From an uncultured Bacteroides sp. (GTDB lineage Bacteria > Bacteroidota > Bacteroidia > Bacteroidales > Bacteroidaceae), in assembly GCA_944321495.1 (NCBI GenBank), contig CALULP010000016.1:1-54684 (forward strand): a stretch of DNA of 54,684 bases, in the 5' to 3' direction. Both the position numbers and the translations under genes were made by a program. The number at the start of each line of letters is the position of its first letter. The first letter of the stretch is position 1. The notes beneath the pieces are model-generated. The model ran no database searches, was not told where the DNA came from, and was given only the letters and a program-made list of their open reading frames with translations. Below are positions 54,195-54,684 of this stretch, piece by piece.

Positions 54195-54235
54195 ATTCGT
54201 ATAATATTAAGTTGAATAAACGTTCTTTGCGGGTG

Positions 54236-54243
54236 CAAAAGTA
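54236..54243 (-). promoter_or_regulatory. efp -7 box
   Basis: TACTTTTG on the minus strand, 41 bases before the efp start, in the divergent region shared with rpmH. Confidence 0.5.
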
Positions 54244-54294
54244 ATGGAATTCAGCAAAATTCGCAAAAAGTTTTGTGATAAAATGACTTATCTC

Positions 54295-54325
54295 TTGGTT
54301 TATTGGAGAAAAGTGCCTAATTTTG
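54295..54325 (+). promoter_or_regulatory. rpmH promoter
   Basis: TTG (54295-54297), 20 bases, then TAATTTTG (54318-54325), 43 bases before the rpmH ATG. It matches the Bacteroidetes promoter well. Confidence 0.65.
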
Positions 54326-54368
54326 CAGCCCGAATTCGCGAGAATAATAACATAAAAAAGATACAGCA

Positions 54369-54530
54369 ATGAAAAGAACATTTCAACCCTCGAACAGAAA
54401 GAGAAAAAACAAACACGGTTTCCGTGAGAGAATGGCCACTGCAAACGGCCGCCGAGTATTGGCTGCACGTCGTGCCAAAGGCCGCAAGAAACTGACCGTT
54501 TCCGACGAATACAACGGCGTGAAGGCATAA
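54369..54530 (+). CDS. rpmH: 50S ribosomal protein L34
   Basis: A 53-residue, very basic protein beginning [19 protein letters not shown], followed by [19 protein letters not shown]: an unmistakable L34 with the short acidic tail (VSDEYNG) seen in Bacteroidetes. It is divergent from efp and followed by a terminator. Confidence 0.97.
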   Translation: MKRTFQPSNRKRKNKHGFRERMATANGRRVLAARRAKGRKKLTVSDEYNGVKA

Positions 54531-54562
54531 GACGCCAACACGCGGAAAGAGACAAGGAAAGA

Positions 54563-54596
54563 GGGTGTATCAAATTGCAATGTATTTGATGCACCC
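54563..54596 (+). terminator. rpmH terminator
   Basis: Arms GGGTGTATCAAAT (54563-54575) and ATTTGATGCACCC (54584-54596), pairing with one G:T, followed by a T-rich run. Nothing further is recognised from 54597 to the window end. Confidence 0.8.
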
Positions 54597-54684
54597 TTCT
54601 TTTCATTGTGTGAGGTCTGGAAATACTTCAAGCAGCCATGTTTTGAGAGTTTCCCTCATTTTTTTGATTTTTCGCATATAAAAT

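Overview
The window looks like a chromosomal segment of a member of the Bacteroidales, most likely Bacteroides or a close relative. Many genes are preceded by the Bacteroidetes sigma-ABfr type of promoter (a TAnnTTTG box, sometimes with TTG or TTTG 19-20 bases upstream), Shine-Dalgarno sites are mostly absent, and the gene content fits (tandem OmpH proteins beside BamA, a DUF6242-like lipoprotein, a Bacteroides-type L34). All functional calls come from motifs read by eye; no database was searched.

Left part (1-15.2 kb): an accessory, mostly glycan-related region. It holds a three-gene minus-strand cassette (QueC-like PP-loop ATPase, SDR, MenD-like ThDP enzyme), an aminopeptidase P gene, an AT-rich Fic gene, a gamma-carbonic anhydrase gene, a higBA toxin-antitoxin pair, two plus-strand glycosyltransferases, a pyruvyl transferase, an internally deleted antitoxin relic, a HipB-like repressor without HipA, and a GT92 gene and a Stealth phosphotransferase gene lying downstream of gltX-lpxL. 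Together these suggest assembly of a surface polysaccharide with phosphodiester-linked and pyruvylated residues, peppered with toxin-antitoxin fragments.

Middle part (15.2-37.5 kb): housekeeping genes. In order: gltX, a PgpH-like c-di-AMP phosphodiesterase gene, an LMW protein tyrosine phosphatase gene, a DUF2007-proB-proA-priA unit, an envelope block (uppS-bamA-ompH-ompH-murI), ribD, prmC-recX, pyrE, a small SRPBCC gene, argH, and tRNA-Gly(GCC) with tRNA-Leu(TAA).

Right part (37.5-54.7 kb): lrgAB divergent from pta-ackA (overflow metabolism and pyruvate or acetate handling), an alkaline phosphatase gene, a secreted YdjC-deacetylase/beta-lactamase fusion gene, lpxH between two blocks of short tandem repeats, a TlpA-like thioredoxin gene, a DUF59 gene, radC, a family 2 glycosyltransferase gene, nrdD-nrdG, crcB, rmuC, efp and rpmH.

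The signals least explained by ordinary annotation are: (1) three operator-like sites exactly 41 bp apart in front of the HipB-like gene; (2) a roughly 105-bp intergenic element in two copies, built on AAGGAG-type 11-mers and lying in the same orientation upstream of prmC and radC; (3) a perfect 16-bp-arm palindrome inside the Fic gene next to its winged-helix region; (4) the PP-loop/SDR/ThDP cassette; and (5) a 26-bp perfect inverted repeat enclosing an (ATTAATC)6 array.
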